DNA of 64,000 nucleotides from Hydrogenophaga sp. PBL-H3 (GCF_010104355.1 NZ_CP044972.1:496001-560000), one strand, 5' to 3'; counted from the stretch's first letter, positions 28,154-40,124 are shown. Made by a program: numbers and translations. The notes: generated from the letters alone by a model not told the origin.

Positions 28154-30328
28154 ATGCCCGACGCCACCCCCGCCCGCAAGCCACTCTCTGCCCCGCAGAA
28201 GGCCTTGCACCGGCTCGGGCTGGTGCGCGACATCGACCTGGCGCTGCACCTGCCGCTGCGCTACGAGGACGAGACCCGCATCGTCACGCTGCGGGGCGCC
28301 CGCGACGGGCAACTGGCGCAGATCGAAGGCACGGTCACCCACAGCGAGATCACCCAGCGCCCGCGCCGCCAGCTGCTGGTGACGCTGGACGACGGCACCG
28401 ACACCTGCACGCTGCGCTTCTTCACCTTCTACCCGGCGCACCAGAAGACGCTGGCCGTGGGCGAGCGGGTGCGCGTGCGCGGGGAGTTGCGCGGCGGCTT
28501 TCTGGGCTGGACCATGGTGCACCCGGCGTTTCACGCGGCGGGCGATGAACTGCCCGACGCGCTCACGCCGGTCTACCCCACCAGCGCGCAGCTGCCGCAG
28601 GCCTATTTGCGCAAGGTGGTGGCCAGCGGCTTGCGGCGTGCCGATCTGGGCGAGTCTTTGCCGCCCGCGCTGCTGGGCGGCCTGCAGGCCGTGGTGCGCG
28701 GCGCCTGGACCTTGCGCAACGCCTTGCAGTACCTGCACCATCCGGGTCCGGACGTGTCGCTCGACGCGCTCGAAGACCGCAGCCACCCGGCCTGGCAGCG
28801 CCTGAAGGCCGAGGAGCTGCTGGCGCAGCAGCTCTCTCAATTCACCGCGCGGCAGGAACGCGCCGCGCTGAGCGCGCCGGCCCTGCGCGCTGCGCCGGGC
28901 GGCCTGCACGAACAACTGCTCGGCGTGTTGCCGTTTGCGCTCACCACCGCGCAGCGCCGCGTGGGTGAAGAGATCGCGCGCGATCTCGTGCGGCAGATTC
29001 CCATGCACCGCCTGCTGCAGGGCGACGTGGGCTCTGGCAAGACGGTGGTGGCCGCACTCGCTGCGGCGATTGCCATCGACGCGGGCTGGCAGTGCGCGCT
29101 GATGGCACCCACCGAAATCCTGGCCGAGCAGCATTTCGCCAAGCTCATCGGCTGGCTGGAGCCCTTGCTCGCGCCGCTGGGCAAACGCGTGGCCTGGCTC
29201 ACCGGCAGCCAGAAAAAAAAGCAACGCGGCGAGATGCTCGCGCTGATTGCGAGTGGCGAGGCGGCGTTGGTGGTGGGCACGCACGCGGTCATTCAGGACC
29301 AGGTGGTGTTCAAGAACCTCGCGCTGGCGATCATCGACGAGCAGCACCGGTTTGGCGTGGCGCAGCGGCTGGCGCTGCGGGGGAAGATGCAGGTGCCGGC
29401 GGGGGCTTCGACAGGCTCAGCCCGAACGGGGATGGATACCGTGCAAACAGCAACAACTTCCGTTCAGGCTGAGCCTGTCGAAGCCCCCGCCCAGGAGCCC
29501 CACCTCCTCATGATGACGGCCACGCCCATTCCAAGAACGCTGGCCATGAGCTACTACGCCGACCTCGACGTCTCCACCATCGACGAACTCCCCCCCGGAC
29601 GCACGCCCATCGTCACCAAGGTGGTGGCCGACAGCCGCCGCGACGAGGTGATCGAGCGCATCCGCGGCCAGCTCGCGCAAGGCCGGCAGGTGTACTGGGT
29701 GTGTCCGCTGATTGAAGAGAGCGAGGCACTGGACTTGTCGAATGCCACCGCCACGCACGCCGAGCTGTCGGCTTCGCTGCCTGGCGTGCTGGTCGGTCTG
29801 CTGCATTCGCGCATGCCGGTGGCCGAGAAGAAGGCGGTGATGTCGCTGTTCACCGGCGGGCAGATGGGCGTGCTGGTCTCCACCACGGTGATCGAGGTGG
29901 GGGTGGACGTGCCCAACGCTTCGCTGATGGTGATCGAACACGCCGAGCGCTTCGGCCTCTCGCAGCTGCACCAGTTGCGCGGGCGCGTGGGCCGCGGCGC
30001 GGCGGCCTCGGCCTGCGTGCTGCTCTACACACCGCCCGACGGCGGGCGCCTCGGCGAGACCGCGCGCGAACGCCTGAAAGCCATGGCCGAGACCAGCGAC
30101 GGTTTCGAGATCGCGCGGCGCGACCTGGAGATCCGCGGCCCGGGCGAATTTCTGGGTGCGCGCCAGTCGGGCGCACCACTGCTGCGTTTTGCGGACCTGG
30201 CCACCGACACCCACCTGCTCGAATGGGCCCGCGCTGCCGCACCGGTGATGCTGGCCGAGTACCCACTGCTGGCCGAAAAACACATCGCCCGCTGGTTGGG
30301 TGGCAAAGCGGAATTCCTCAAAGCGTGA
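28154..30328 (+). CDS. recG: ATP-dependent DNA helicase RecG, with an in-frame repeat insertion
   Basis: RecG reverses stalled replication forks and migrates branched DNA. The 724-residue product has the N-terminal wedge/OB domain, Walker A GDVGSGKT at about 290-297, the box [20 protein letters not shown], and the C-terminal [14 protein letters not shown] motif. Between the DEQH box and MTATPIPRT, residues about 416-446 are encoded by a palindromic repeat (29401-29488) and read ASTGSARTG ... VQAEPVEA. This keeps the frame and probably forms a surface loop. The protein is correspondingly longer than typical RecG. Start ATG at 28154. Confidence 0.95.
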   Translation: MPDATPARKPLSAPQKALHRLGLVRDIDLALHLPLRYEDETRIVTLRGARDGQLAQIEGTVTHSEITQRPRRQLLVTLDDGTDTCTLRFFTFYPAHQKTLAVGERVRVRGELRGGFLGWTMVHPAFHAAGDELPDALTPVYPTSAQLPQAYLRKVVASGLRRADLGESLPPALLGGLQAVVRGAWTLRNALQYLHHPGPDVSLDALEDRSHPAWQRLKAEELLAQQLSQFTARQERAALSAPALRAAPGGLHEQLLGVLPFALTTAQRRVGEEIARDLVRQIPMHRLLQGDVGSGKTVVAALAAAIAIDAGWQCALMAPTEILAEQHFAKLIGWLEPLLAPLGKRVAWLTGSQKKKQRGEMLALIASGEAALVVGTHAVIQDQVVFKNLALAIIDEQHRFGVAQRLALRGKMQVPAGASTGSARTGMDTVQTATTSVQAEPVEAPAQEPHLLMMTATPIPRTLAMSYYADLDVSTIDELPPGRTPIVTKVVADSRRDEVIERIRGQLAQGRQVYWVCPLIEESEALDLSNATATHAELSASLPGVLVGLLHSRMPVAEKKAVMSLFTGGQMGVLVSTTVIEVGVDVPNASLMVIEHAERFGLSQLHQLRGRVGRGAAASACVLLYTPPDGGRLGETARERLKAMAETSDGFEIARRDLEIRGPGEFLGARQSGAPLLRFADLATDTHLLEWARAAAPVMLAEYPLLAEKHIARWLGGKAEFLKA
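29401..29488. repeat. REP-like palindromic repeat inside recG
   Basis: Two inverted arms of 29 bp (29401-29429 and 29460-29488) differ at one base; each contains GGCTTCGACAGGCTCAGCC. A 30-base spacer separates them. I recognise the core as a dispersed repeat found very often in Burkholderiales and related genomes, usually between genes. Here it is inside the recG coding sequence, with no stop codon and the frame kept. Confidence 0.85.
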
Positions 30329-30366
30329 AGTCCATCTGAGCGCGTGCCTTCATCAAGCACAGGCCG

Positions 30367-30434
30367 TGGAACCGGCTTTGCTGGGCCACTGGCGTGGTCC
30401 CCAGGGGGGAAGACGCGAAGCGGCGCAGGGGGGG
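30367..30434. repeat. Probable dispersed intergenic repeat upstream of oxyR
   Basis: The stretch contains a series of small hairpins: CCGGC/GCTGG, GGCCAC/GTGGTCC, CCCC/GGGGG and a GACGCGAAGCGGCGC segment, ending in a run of G. The pattern resembles a repeat common near gene ends in Comamonadaceae; recognition is from memory and only one copy is in the window. Confidence 0.45.
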
Positions 30435-30446
30435 CACAATAGCTTT

Positions 30447-31406
30447 ATGACCCTGACCGAACTCAAATACATCGTGGCCGTGGCGCGCGAAAAGCACTTT
30501 GGCAAGGCAGCCGAGGCTTGCTTCGTTTCACAGCCCACCTTGTCGGTGGCCATCAAGAAACTCGAAGAGGAGCTGGAGCTCAAGATCTTCGAGCGCAACG
30601 CCAACGAGATCAGCGTGACGCCGCTGGGCGAAGAGATCGTGCGCCAGGCGCAGACCGTGCTGGAGCAGGCTGCGGCCATCAAGGAGATCGCCAAGCGTGG
30701 CAAGGACCCGCTGGCCGGGCCGCTCAAGCTGGGTGTGATCTACACCATCGGCCCCTACCTGCTGCCCGACCTGGTGCGCCACGTGATCGACCGCACGCCG
30801 CAGATGCCGCTGATGCTGCAGGAGAACTTCACGGTCAAGTTGCTGGAGCAGCTGCGCCTGGGCGAGATCGACTGCGCCATCCTGGCCGAGCCGTTTCCCG
30901 ACACCAACCTGGCCATTGCACCGCTGTACGACGAGCCATTTCTGGCCGCCGTGCCACACACCCACCCGCTGGCGCAGCAGACCCACATCACCAACGAGGA
31001 ACTCAAGCGCGAGACCATGCTGCTGCTGGGCACCGGCCACTGCTTCCGCGACCACGTGCTGGAGGTCTGCCCGGAGTTCGCGCGTTTCTCCAACGACGCG
31101 GAGGGCATCCGCAAGAGCTTCGAGGGCTCGTCGCTGGAAACCATCAAGCACATGGTGGCCGCCGGCATGGGCGTGACGCTGGTGCCGCGCCTGTCGGTGC
31201 CTTCGTCGGCGCTGCAAGGCTCGACCACGCCGGGGCAGGACTTCGGCGATTCGTCCTACGTGCGCTACCTGCCGTTCGAGGGCGAGGCGCCCACGCGGCG
31301 TGTGGTGCTGGCCTGGCGGCGCAGCTTCACGCGTTATGAAGCCATCGCCGAGCTGCGCAACGCCATCTACGCCTGCGAATTGCCGGGCGTCAAGAGGCTC
31401 TCGTGA
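30447..31406 (+). CDS. oxyR: LysR-family hydrogen-peroxide sensor OxyR
   Basis: A 319-residue LysR-type activator of peroxide defence. The N-terminal helix-turn-helix is [25 protein letters not shown]. The redox pair is present: Cys199 in GTGHCFRDH and Cys208 in EVCPEF, exactly the E. coli positions, which separates OxyR from other LysR proteins. Start is the ATG at 30447; no strong ribosome site is visible. Its stop overlaps the ubiA GTG start by 4 bases (GTGA). The order recG-oxyR-ubiA is common in this family. Confidence 0.95.
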   Translation: MTLTELKYIVAVAREKHFGKAAEACFVSQPTLSVAIKKLEEELELKIFERNANEISVTPLGEEIVRQAQTVLEQAAAIKEIAKRGKDPLAGPLKLGVIYTIGPYLLPDLVRHVIDRTPQMPLMLQENFTVKLLEQLRLGEIDCAILAEPFPDTNLAIAPLYDEPFLAAVPHTHPLAQQTHITNEELKRETMLLLGTGHCFRDHVLEVCPEFARFSNDAEGIRKSFEGSSLETIKHMVAAGMGVTLVPRLSVPSSALQGSTTPGQDFGDSSYVRYLPFEGEAPTRRVVLAWRRSFTRYEAIAELRNAIYACELPGVKRLS

Positions 31407-32281
31407 GTGCTGCGATGCCCGCCCCGGGCGCGCCTTCCCGCTGGGCGCTCTACCTCAACCTGATCCGCTGGAACCGCCCTGCTGGCTGGCTCTTGCTGCT
31501 CTGGCCGTCGCTGTCTGCCTTGTGGGTGGCGGCGGGTGGATTCCCCGGCTGGCACCTGCTGGCGGTGTTCGTGCTGGGCACCATCCTCATGCGCAGCGCC
31601 GGCTGCTGCGTGAACGACGTGGCCGACCGCGAGTTCGACAAGCATGTGAAGCGCACGGCGCAGCGCCCGGTGACCTCGGGCCTGGTCTCGGTCCGCGAGG
31701 CATTGGCGGTGGGTGCGGTGCTGGCGCTGGCGGCGTTTGCGCTGGTGCTCACCACCAACACCCTCACGGTGCTGATGTCGTTCGCCGCGCTGGCCATCAC
31801 CCTGGCCTACCCGTACGCCAAGCGCTATGTGTCCATGCCGCAGGCCGTGCTGGGCGTGGCCTTCAGCTTCGGCGTGCCCATGGCGTTTGCCGCCGTTCAA
31901 TCCCAGGTGCCGCCGCTGGCCTGGGTGCTGCTGGTGGGCAACCTGTTCTGGGTGCTGGCCTACGACACCGAGTACGCCATGGTCGACCGCGACGACGACC
32001 TGCGCATCGGCATGAAGACCTCGGCCATCACGCTGGGCAAGGCCGACGTGCCTGCGGTCACTGCGTTCTACGTGGTGTTCCTCGCGGTCTGGACGGTGGC
32101 GCTGTGGACCGTGGTGAACCCCTGGGTTTGGGGCGCCATGCTGGTGGTGGCGCTGGCCCAGGTGGGGTGGCATTTCAGCTTGATCAAGGACCGCAGCCGC
32201 GACGGCTGCTTCAAGGCCTTCCGGCTCAACCACTGGCTGGGGTTCACGGTGTTCTTGGGCGTTGTGCTCGGGTTCGTTTGA
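31403..32281 (+). CDS. ubiA: 4-hydroxybenzoate octaprenyltransferase
   Basis: UbiA attaches the polyprenyl chain to 4-hydroxybenzoate in ubiquinone synthesis, in the inner membrane. The protein has about eight or nine hydrophobic segments and both aspartate-rich motifs: NDVADREFD (from residue 71) and [12 protein letters not shown], which bind the prenyl diphosphate through magnesium. The GTG at 31403 overlaps the oxyR stop; an ATG at 31415 would remove four residues. Confidence 0.96.
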   Translation: MSAAMPAPGAPSRWALYLNLIRWNRPAGWLLLLWPSLSALWVAAGGFPGWHLLAVFVLGTILMRSAGCCVNDVADREFDKHVKRTAQRPVTSGLVSVREALAVGAVLALAAFALVLTTNTLTVLMSFAALAITLAYPYAKRYVSMPQAVLGVAFSFGVPMAFAAVQSQVPPLAWVLLVGNLFWVLAYDTEYAMVDRDDDLRIGMKTSAITLGKADVPAVTAFYVVFLAVWTVALWTVVNPWVWGAMLVVALAQVGWHFSLIKDRSRDGCFKAFRLNHWLGFTVFLGVVLGFV

Positions 32282-32339
32282 GTTCGCGGCGTTTCGGACG
32301 TCCTGGCTCTGCAATGGCCAAACCATCAAGGAGCCCGCC

Positions 32340-32609
32340 ATGCGAGTCACCGCAACTGAAGCCAAGAATCGATTTGGCAGCCTCTGCGCACAAGCCAAGC
32401 GCGAACCGGTGTTCGTGGAGAAGGCTGGCCTCATCGACACCGTGATCCTCTCGGCTGAACAGTACGTGGCCCTGCAGGCCAGCAGCGGCAAGACCACCCG
32501 GGCTGCACGCAAGAAGGCGTTTGAAGCCGAGTTCGGTGACTGGATTGAAGCCCAGAACGCCCGCTTCGATGCGCTCGGCATTCCAGGTGAAGATCTGCGT
32601 CCGTGGTGA
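32340..32609 (+). CDS. Type II antitoxin with Phd/YefM-like N-terminus and CcdA-like C-terminus
   Basis: An 89-residue putative antitoxin. The N-terminal half (MRVTATEAKNRFGSL ... VILSAEQYVAL) is of the Phd/YefM DNA-binding type. The C-terminal tail (FGDWIEAQNARF, then GIPGEDLRPW) resembles the toxin-binding tail of CcdA. A ribosome site AAGGAG precedes the ATG at 32340. The gene just downstream is a broken ccdB toxin, so the antitoxin now appears to be an orphan, possibly kept as a DNA-binding regulator or as protection against related toxins. Confidence 0.8.
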   Translation: MRVTATEAKNRFGSLCAQAKREPVFVEKAGLIDTVILSAEQYVALQASSGKTTRAARKKAFEAEFGDWIEAQNARFDALGIPGEDLRPW

Positions 32610-32616
32610 ACAGCCG

Positions 32617-32834
32617 ATGCCGCAGTACGACGTCTACGCCAATCCCAGCCGCAGCGCGGCCGAGGGCATTCCCTACGTGGTCGTGATCCAGAGCGATCTG
32701 CTCGATGCCCTGGCCACGCGACTGACCATGCCGCTCCCCTGCCCGCCAAAGATTTGCGCCGACCTGTGGACAACGTGGCCGCGCAGGCCAGCGCCCTGGT
32801 GTCGGCCATGAACGTCGTGCTGTCGGGCATTTAG
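32617..32834 (+). pseudogene. ccdB: Decayed ccdB toxin gene (internal deletion with frameshift)
   Basis: The first 40 codons read MPQYDVYANPSRS ... IQSDLLDALATRLTMPL, a CcdB-family N-terminus. From about 32739 the CcdB C-terminus continues in a different frame (LPAKDLRRPVDN ... VVLSGI, stop at 32832-32834). The remaining 218 bases are about 100 short of a normal ccdB, so the middle of the toxin has been lost and the frame broken. It starts 7 bases after the antitoxin stop codon, the usual place for the toxin. Confidence 0.85.
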
Positions 32835-32891
32835 TTTGCGCCGGGGACAGCCGCGGAGCAGAGCGCACCGCGTCCGCGAGCCGAGTGAAGC

Positions 32892-33719
32892 TTACTTGCC
32901 GAACTCCCGCCCCAACTCCTCCGCGCGTTTCTGCGCAGCAAACAAAGCCGCCTCGAACGAAGTCTTCACGCCCGCAGCCTCCATCGACGTGAGCGCCGCG
33001 TATGTCGTGCCACCCTTGGAGGTCACGCGCTCGCGCAGCGTCTGTGGCGGGTCTTCCGAACGCTGGGCCAGCGTGGCGGCACCGATGAAGGTGCCCACCG
33101 CGAGCTGGTAGGCCACCTCGGGCGGCAGGCCCATGCGGGTGCCTGCGTCGCGCATGGCTTCGAGGAAATAGAACACGTAGGCCGGGCCTGAGCCCGAGAG
33201 CGCGGTGACTGCGTCCAGCTGCTGTTCAGAGCTCACCCACACCAGCTCTCCGGTGGTCTTCACCACGGCCTCCACCAGCGCGCGGTCGGCGGCGCTGGCA
33301 CCGTCGCGGGCGAACAGGCCTGTCATGCCCAGGCCGACCAGGGCCGGGGTGTTGGGCATGGCGCGCACGATGCGTTGCGACTGCAGCCAGGCGACCATGC
33401 TCTCGCTGGTGATGCCGGCGGCCACGCTCAGGTGCAGTGCAATGCCAAGGAAAGGCTGGCTGGCGAGTGCGGCTTCCTTGAAGGTTTGCGGTTTCACGGC
33501 CCAGACCACGAGGTCCGAGGGCCGCAAATCTGAACTGGCGACAGCGAGCAACAAAACACCGGGGAACTGCTGAGCGAGCTTCACGCGCTGTTCGTCCCAG
33601 GGCTCGACGATCTGCAGGGCACTGGCCGGGTGGCCCTGCCGGATGAGGCCGCCGACGATGGCGCTGGCCATGTTGCCGCCGCCGATGAAGGTGATGGTGG
33701 GGTGGGTGGGGGTGTTCAT
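32892..33719 (-). CDS. proC: Pyrroline-5-carboxylate reductase
   Basis: ProC reduces pyrroline-5-carboxylate to proline with NAD(P)H. The 275-residue product has the N-terminal nucleotide-binding motif FIGGGNMASAIVGGL, the segment VRAMPNTPALVGLGMTG and the family signature SGSGPAYVFYFLEAM followed by a TSKGGTTYAAL segment. Length and start (ATG 33719) are typical. It follows glpK by 32 bases on the same strand, probably read through from the glpR-glpK unit or from its own promoter. Confidence 0.97.
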   Translation of the reverse strand: MNTPTHPTITFIGGGNMASAIVGGLIRQGHPASALQIVEPWDEQRVKLAQQFPGVLLLAVASSDLRPSDLVVWAVKPQTFKEAALASQPFLGIALHLSVAAGITSESMVAWLQSQRIVRAMPNTPALVGLGMTGLFARDGASAADRALVEAVVKTTGELVWVSSEQQLDAVTALSGSGPAYVFYFLEAMRDAGTRMGLPPEVAYQLAVGTFIGAATLAQRSEDPPQTLRERVTSKGGTTYAALTSMEAAGVKTSFEAALFAAQKRAEELGREFGK

Positions 33720-33751
33720 TGCGCCATTGTCGCGCGCCGCCACCCCGGGTT

Positions 33752-35245
33752 TCAGACCGCCACTGTTTGCCTCACGGCGTGTTCCCACTGCGCCATTTTT
33801 TCGGCCGCGCGTTCGCGCGAGAGCGTGGGGTGGAAGGTGCGTTCGGCGCGCCACTGTTTCGTGAGTTCGTCCAGCCCGCCGTACAGGCCGGTGTGCAGGC
33901 CAGCGAGATACGCCGCGCCCAGGGCGGTGGTTTCGATCACCGCTGGCCGCACCACCGGGATGCCCAGCAGGTCGGCCTGGATCTGCATCAGCAGGTCGTT
34001 CACGCAGGCACCGCCGTCCACCCGCAGCTCGCTCACTGGCACGCCACCAGCGGCCACCGCGTCGCGGCTCATGGCGTCGAGCAGGGCCGCGCTCTGGAAG
34101 GCGATGCTCTCCAGAGCGGCGCGCGCGATGTGCGCGATGGTGGTGCCGCGCGTGAGGCCAGTGATGCTGCCGCGTGTGTCGGGCTGCCAGTAGGGTGCGC
34201 CCAGGCCGGTGAAGGCGGGCACCAGCACCACGCCACCGGCATCGGGCACGCTCTCGGCGAGCGCCTGGACCTGGCTGCTGGAATCGATAGCGCGCAGACC
34301 ATCGCGCAGCCACTGCACCACCGCGCCGCCAATGAACACACTGCCTTCGAGTGCGTACTGCTGTGGTCCGGGCGGCTGCGCTGCTGCCGTGGTGATGAGA
34401 CCGTTCTGGCTGACCTGGAAACGTTCGCCGGTGTGCATGAGCATGAAGCAGCCGGTGCCATAGGTGTTCTTGGCCATGCCAGCGGTGAAGCAGGCCTGGC
34501 CGAACAGGGCGCTTTGCTGGTCGCCCGCCACACCGCCGATCTCCAGCGGCGCGCCCAGCCACTCGGCCTTCATCTGACCAAAGTGCGCGCTCGACGGCAA
34601 GGCCTCGGGCATCAGGCTGTTCGGTATGTCGAGCAGCGCGAGCAGTTCGTCGTCCCACTGGCGGGTGTGCACGTTGAACAGCATGGTGCGCGCGGCATTG
34701 CTCACGTCGGTCACATGCCGCGCACCGCCCGTGAGTTGCCAGATCAGCCAGCTGTCCACCGTGCCGAAAGCGAGTTCGCCGCGTTCGGCCTGCGCGCGCG
34801 CGCCGCTCACGTTGTCCAGGATCCACTTGAGCTTGGTGCCGGAGAAGTAGGCGTCGATGCGCAGGCCGGTCTTGTGCAACACGGTGTCGGCGAGGCCGCG
34901 TTCGCGCAGTTCGGCGCAGGTGGCCTCTGCCCGGCGGTCTTGCCAGACGATGGCGTTGTAGACCGGCTCGCCGGTCCGGCGGTTCCACACCACGGTGGTC
35001 TCGCGCTGGTTGGTGATGCCCACGGCCTGGATCTGCCCGGCGCTCAGGCCGGCCTGTTTCAGCGCCTCACGCGCCGTCTCCAGCTGGGTCTGCCAGAGAT
35101 CGCGCGGGTCGTGCTCGACCCAGCCCGGCTGCGGGTAGATCTGGCGGAACTCGCGCTGCGCCATGGTCACGACGCGGCCGGCGTGGTCGAACACGATGCT
35201 GCGCGAACTGGAGGTGCCCTGGTCCAGGGCAAGCAGGTAGGTCAT
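33752..35245 (-). CDS. glpK: Glycerol kinase
   Basis: GlpK phosphorylates imported glycerol to glycerol-3-phosphate. The 497-residue FGGY-family protein shows the phosphate-binding loop [10 protein letters not shown], the glycerol-contact segment [16 protein letters not shown] followed by AIVWQDRR, and the ATP-site segment [13 protein letters not shown]. Start ATG at 35245. It lies 19 bases downstream of glpR; together with the divergent glycerol ABC transporter and glpD it forms a full glycerol uptake and oxidation module. Confidence 0.97.
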   Translation of the reverse strand: MTYLLALDQGTSSSRSIVFDHAGRVVTMAQREFRQIYPQPGWVEHDPRDLWQTQLETAREALKQAGLSAGQIQAVGITNQRETTVVWNRRTGEPVYNAIVWQDRRAEATCAELRERGLADTVLHKTGLRIDAYFSGTKLKWILDNVSGARAQAERGELAFGTVDSWLIWQLTGGARHVTDVSNAARTMLFNVHTRQWDDELLALLDIPNSLMPEALPSSAHFGQMKAEWLGAPLEIGGVAGDQQSALFGQACFTAGMAKNTYGTGCFMLMHTGERFQVSQNGLITTAAAQPPGPQQYALEGSVFIGGAVVQWLRDGLRAIDSSSQVQALAESVPDAGGVVLVPAFTGLGAPYWQPDTRGSITGLTRGTTIAHIARAALESIAFQSAALLDAMSRDAVAAGGVPVSELRVDGGACVNDLLMQIQADLLGIPVVRPAVIETTALGAAYLAGLHTGLYGGLDELTKQWRAERTFHPTLSRERAAEKMAQWEHAVRQTVAV

Positions 35246-35264
35246 CTCGGCTTTCGTGTGAGGG

Positions 35265-36059
35265 TCAGGCGATGGCCGCGTCGTTGTGGGTGTCGCTGCC
35301 CGCGAGCACGCATTCCACGTTGCCCGCGGCGAGCAGGTCGGCGAAGGGCGGTGGTGGTGGCAGGTCGGTGAACACCACGTCGAGGTCGTCCAGCCGCGCG
35401 AGTTCGACCATGGCGGGCCGGTTGAACTTGCTGTGGTCGGCGGCGAGCCAGACCTCGCGCGACTGCTCGACGATGGCGCGCGCGACCTTGACCTCGCGGT
35501 AGTCGAAGTCGCGCAGCGTGCCGTCGGCCTCGATGCCGCTGATGCCGATCAGGCCGATGTCGACCTTGAACTGGCGCATGAAGTCCACCGTGGCCTCGCC
35601 CACGATGCCCTGGTCGGCCCCGCGCACCAGGCCGCCAGCGACGATCACCTCGCAGTCGGGGTTGGTGCTCATCAGCGAGGCGATGTGCAGGTTGTTGGTG
35701 ATCACGCGCAGGCCGCGGTGGTGCTGCAGTTCGCGCGCCACCGCCTCGATGGTGGTGCCGATGTTCATGATCAGCGAACAGCCGTTGGGCACGCGCCGCG
35801 CCACGGAGCGCGCGATGCGGGTCTTGGCGTCGGACTGCATGGCCTGGCGCTGGCGGTAGGCAATGTTCTCGGTGGTCGAGCCAGGCAGGCGCACGCCACC
35901 GTGAAAGCGCGAGAGAAACCCGGCCTCGGCCAGGCGCTGCACATCGCGGCGCACCGTTTGCAGCGTGACGCCGAAACGTTCGGCCAGGGCCTCGATGGTC
36001 TGCGGGCCGTGGGCGCGCACTTCGTCGAGCAGTTCGGTGTGGCGTGGATTCAGGTTCAT
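35265..36059 (-). CDS. glpR: DeoR-family glycerol regulon repressor GlpR
   Basis: A 264-residue DeoR-family repressor. The N-terminal helix-turn-helix is [33 protein letters not shown], and the sugar-phosphate-binding domain has the family's [10 protein letters not shown] and ITNNLHIA segments. Known relatives are released from DNA by glycerol-3-phosphate. Its position next to glpK and divergent from the glycerol transporter supports the GlpR name. The region upstream of its start contains repeated CGAACA motifs that are good operator candidates, so it probably regulates itself and the transporter. Confidence 0.92.
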   Translation of the reverse strand: MNLNPRHTELLDEVRAHGPQTIEALAERFGVTLQTVRRDVQRLAEAGFLSRFHGGVRLPGSTTENIAYRQRQAMQSDAKTRIARSVARRVPNGCSLIMNIGTTIEAVARELQHHRGLRVITNNLHIASLMSTNPDCEVIVAGGLVRGADQGIVGEATVDFMRQFKVDIGLIGISGIEADGTLRDFDYREVKVARAIVEQSREVWLAADHSKFNRPAMVELARLDDLDVVFTDLPPPPPFADLLAAGNVECVLAGSDTHNDAAIA

Positions 36060-36086
36060 CGGTGGTCGCGCAAAAACGGGGCCACC

Positions 36087-36095
36087 CGAACATAA
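36087..36095 (+). promoter_or_regulatory. Candidate GlpR half-operator near glpR
   Basis: CGAACATAA, identical to the sequence at 36140-36148 in the main array, lies 28 bases upstream of the glpR start codon. Confidence 0.5.
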
Positions 36096-36126
36096 CGGAA
36101 TTCTTTTTGACCCCGATCAGGGTAAA

Positions 36127-36176
36127 TACCGAATAAAAACGAACATAAACGAACAATAGAATCCGGCAAACGAAAT
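36127..36176 (+). promoter_or_regulatory. Helically phased candidate GlpR operator array
   Basis: AAACGAACA occurs at 36137-36145 and again at 36147-36155, exactly 10 bp apart. A weaker copy (TACCGAATA) lies 10 bp before and AAACGAAAT about 20 bp after. The repeats lie in the glpR-glpS divergent region, just upstream of the first transporter gene. Direct CGAACA-type repeats resemble the GAACG/CGAAC half-sites of DeoR-family GlpR operators. Confidence 0.6.
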
Positions 36177-36219
36177 GCCATCCGATCATGGATGTGCGGT
36201 TTTTCACACTGGGATTCGA

Positions 36220-37295
<1,076 letters not shown>

Positions 37296-37296
<1 letters not shown>

Positions 37297-38368
37297 TGGC
37301 TCGCATCGAACTCGACCTGGCGCACGCGTACAAGGCGCATCCGACGAAGGATGAAGACTACGCGTTGCTGCCCCTGAAGATGACATTCAACGACGGCGGT
37401 GCCTATGCGCTGCTCGGCCCCTCGGGCTGTGGCAAGACCACCATGCTCAACATCATCTCGGGCTTGCTGGTGCCGTCACAGGGCACGGTGAAGTTCGACG
37501 GGCGCGACGTCACCCGCCAGAGCCCGCAGCAGCGCAACATCGCGCAGGTGTTCCAGTTCCCGGTGATCTACGACACCATGACGGTGGCGCAGAACCTGGC
37601 GTTTCCGCTGAAGAACCGCAAGGTGCCCGAGGCCGAAATCAAGGCGCAGGTGGGGCGCATTGCCGAGATGCTGGAGATGAGCCACCAGCTCGACATGCGC
37701 GCCGCGGGCCTGAGCGCCGACCAGAAGCAGAAGATTTCGCTCGGCCGCGGCCTGGTGCGCTCGGATGTGTCGGCCGTGCTGTTTGACGAACCCCTGACCG
37801 TGATCGACCCGCACCTCAAATGGCAGCTGCGGCGAAAGCTCAAGCAGATCCACCACGAGCTCAAGCTCACGCTGATCTACGTGACGCACGATCAGGTGGA
37901 GGCGCTGACCTTCGCCGACGAGGTGGTGGTGATGACGCGCGGGCGCGCCGTGCAGGTGGGCGCGGCCGAGGCGCTGTTCGAGCGGCCGGCGCACACCTTC
38001 GTGGGTCACTTCATCGGCTCGCCGGGCATGAACTTTCTGCCCGCGTCCAGCGTGCGCGGTGGCCTGGTGGTGCTGGATCACCCGTTCGCGCTGACCAAGG
38101 GCCAGACCCTGCCCGAGGGGGCGCTGAAACTCGGCATCCGCCCCGAGTACCTGGCGCTCGGTCAGGCGGGTGAGCCCAACACGCTGCCCGCCCACGTGAC
38201 GCGTGTGCAGGACATTGGCACCTACGTGATGGTGACCTGCGAGGCCGGCGAACACCGCCTCAAATGCCGTCTCGCCCCCGAAGCCGCGGCGCCGGTGGCG
38301 GGCGACACGGTGCACCTGCGGGTGCTGGGTGAGCACACCTGCTTCTACCAGGACGAGGCACTGATCGG

Positions 38369-38372
<4 letters not shown>
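37296..38372 (+). CDS. glpT: Glycerol ABC transporter ATPase GlpT
   Basis: The second 358-residue ATPase of the glycerol importer. Walker A GPSGCGKT (41-48), the Q loop, Walker B (VLFDEP) and the switch His198 (YVTHDQ) are intact. The ABC signature is not: LSGGQ is replaced by LSADQ at 139-143, and the D loop reads LTVIDP. This complements GlpS, which has a good signature but no switch histidine. A TOBE-type C-terminal domain follows. The name follows the rhizobial glycerol transporter genes and is not the E. coli glycerol-3-phosphate antiporter GlpT. Its stop overlaps the next start (ATGA). Confidence 0.9.
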
Positions 38373-39254
<882 letters not shown>

Positions 39255-39262
<8 letters not shown>

Positions 39263-40067
39263 ACGCAGATTCAAGAAGCGCACCTTTTTCCTGTTGGCCT
39301 ACCTGGTCTTCGCGCTGCTGCCCATCTACTGGATGGTCAACATGAGCTTCAAGACCAACCAGGAAATCCTGTCTTCGTTCTCGCTGTGGCCCACCGAATT
39401 CACCTGGGCCAACTACAAGACCATCTTCACCGACCCGTCCTGGTACTCGGGCTACATCAACAGCCTGATCTACGTGGGCATCAATACCGTGATCTCGCTC
39501 ACCGTGGCGCTGCCGGCGGCCTACGCCTTCTCGCGCTACCGCTTCCTGGGCGACAAGCACGTGTTCTTCTGGTTGCTCACCAACCGCATGACGCCGCCTG
39601 CGGTGTTCCTGCTGCCGTTTTTCCAGCTCTACACCACGCTCGGATTGATGGACACACACATCGCCGTGGCCATGGCGCACCTGCTGTTCAACGTGCCACT
39701 GGCGGTGTGGATCCTGGAAGGCTTCATGAGCGGCATCCCGCGCGAGATCGACGAGACGGCCTACATCGACGGCTACAGCTTCCCGCGCTTCTTCTTCACC
39801 ATCTTCCTGCCACTCATCAAGGCCGGCGTGGGCGTGGCGGCCTTCTTCTGCTTCATGTTCAGCTGGGTCGAGCTGCTGCTGGCGCGCACGCTCACCAGCG
39901 TGAACGCCAAACCCATTGTGGCCACCATGACGCGCACCGTGAGCGCCAGCGGCATGGACTGGGCCACGCTGGCCGCAGCGGGCGTGCTCACCATCGTGCC
40001 GGGCGCCATCGTGATCTGGTTCGTGCGGCATTACATCGCCAAAGGTTTTGCCATGGGACGTGTTTGA
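39255..40067 (+). CDS. glpQ: Glycerol ABC transporter permease GlpQ
   Basis: A 270-residue permease with six membrane segments and an EAA loop (IDETAYIDGYSFPRFFFTIFLPLI). It forms the channel with GlpP. GAAGGAG lies upstream of the ATG at 39255. The name refers to the ABC permease, not to the E. coli glycerophosphodiester phosphodiesterase of the same symbol. A REP-like hairpin separates it from the DUF2160 gene. Confidence 0.9.
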
Positions 40068-40075
40068 AACTTTGT

Positions 40076-40106
40076 GGGTCAGACCATGCGAAGCGTGCTC
40101 TGACCC
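40076..40106 (+). repeat. REP-like hairpin between glpQ and the DUF2160 gene
   Basis: GGGTCAGA (40076-40083) pairs with TCTGACCC (40099-40106); after one C-C mismatch an inner stem CATGC/GCGTG closes on GAA. No T run follows, so it is not a terminator. The GGTCAGA/TCTGACC arms resemble REP elements common in betaproteobacteria. Confidence 0.7.
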
Positions 40107-40124
40107 CAACTGATTGGGGGTTTT

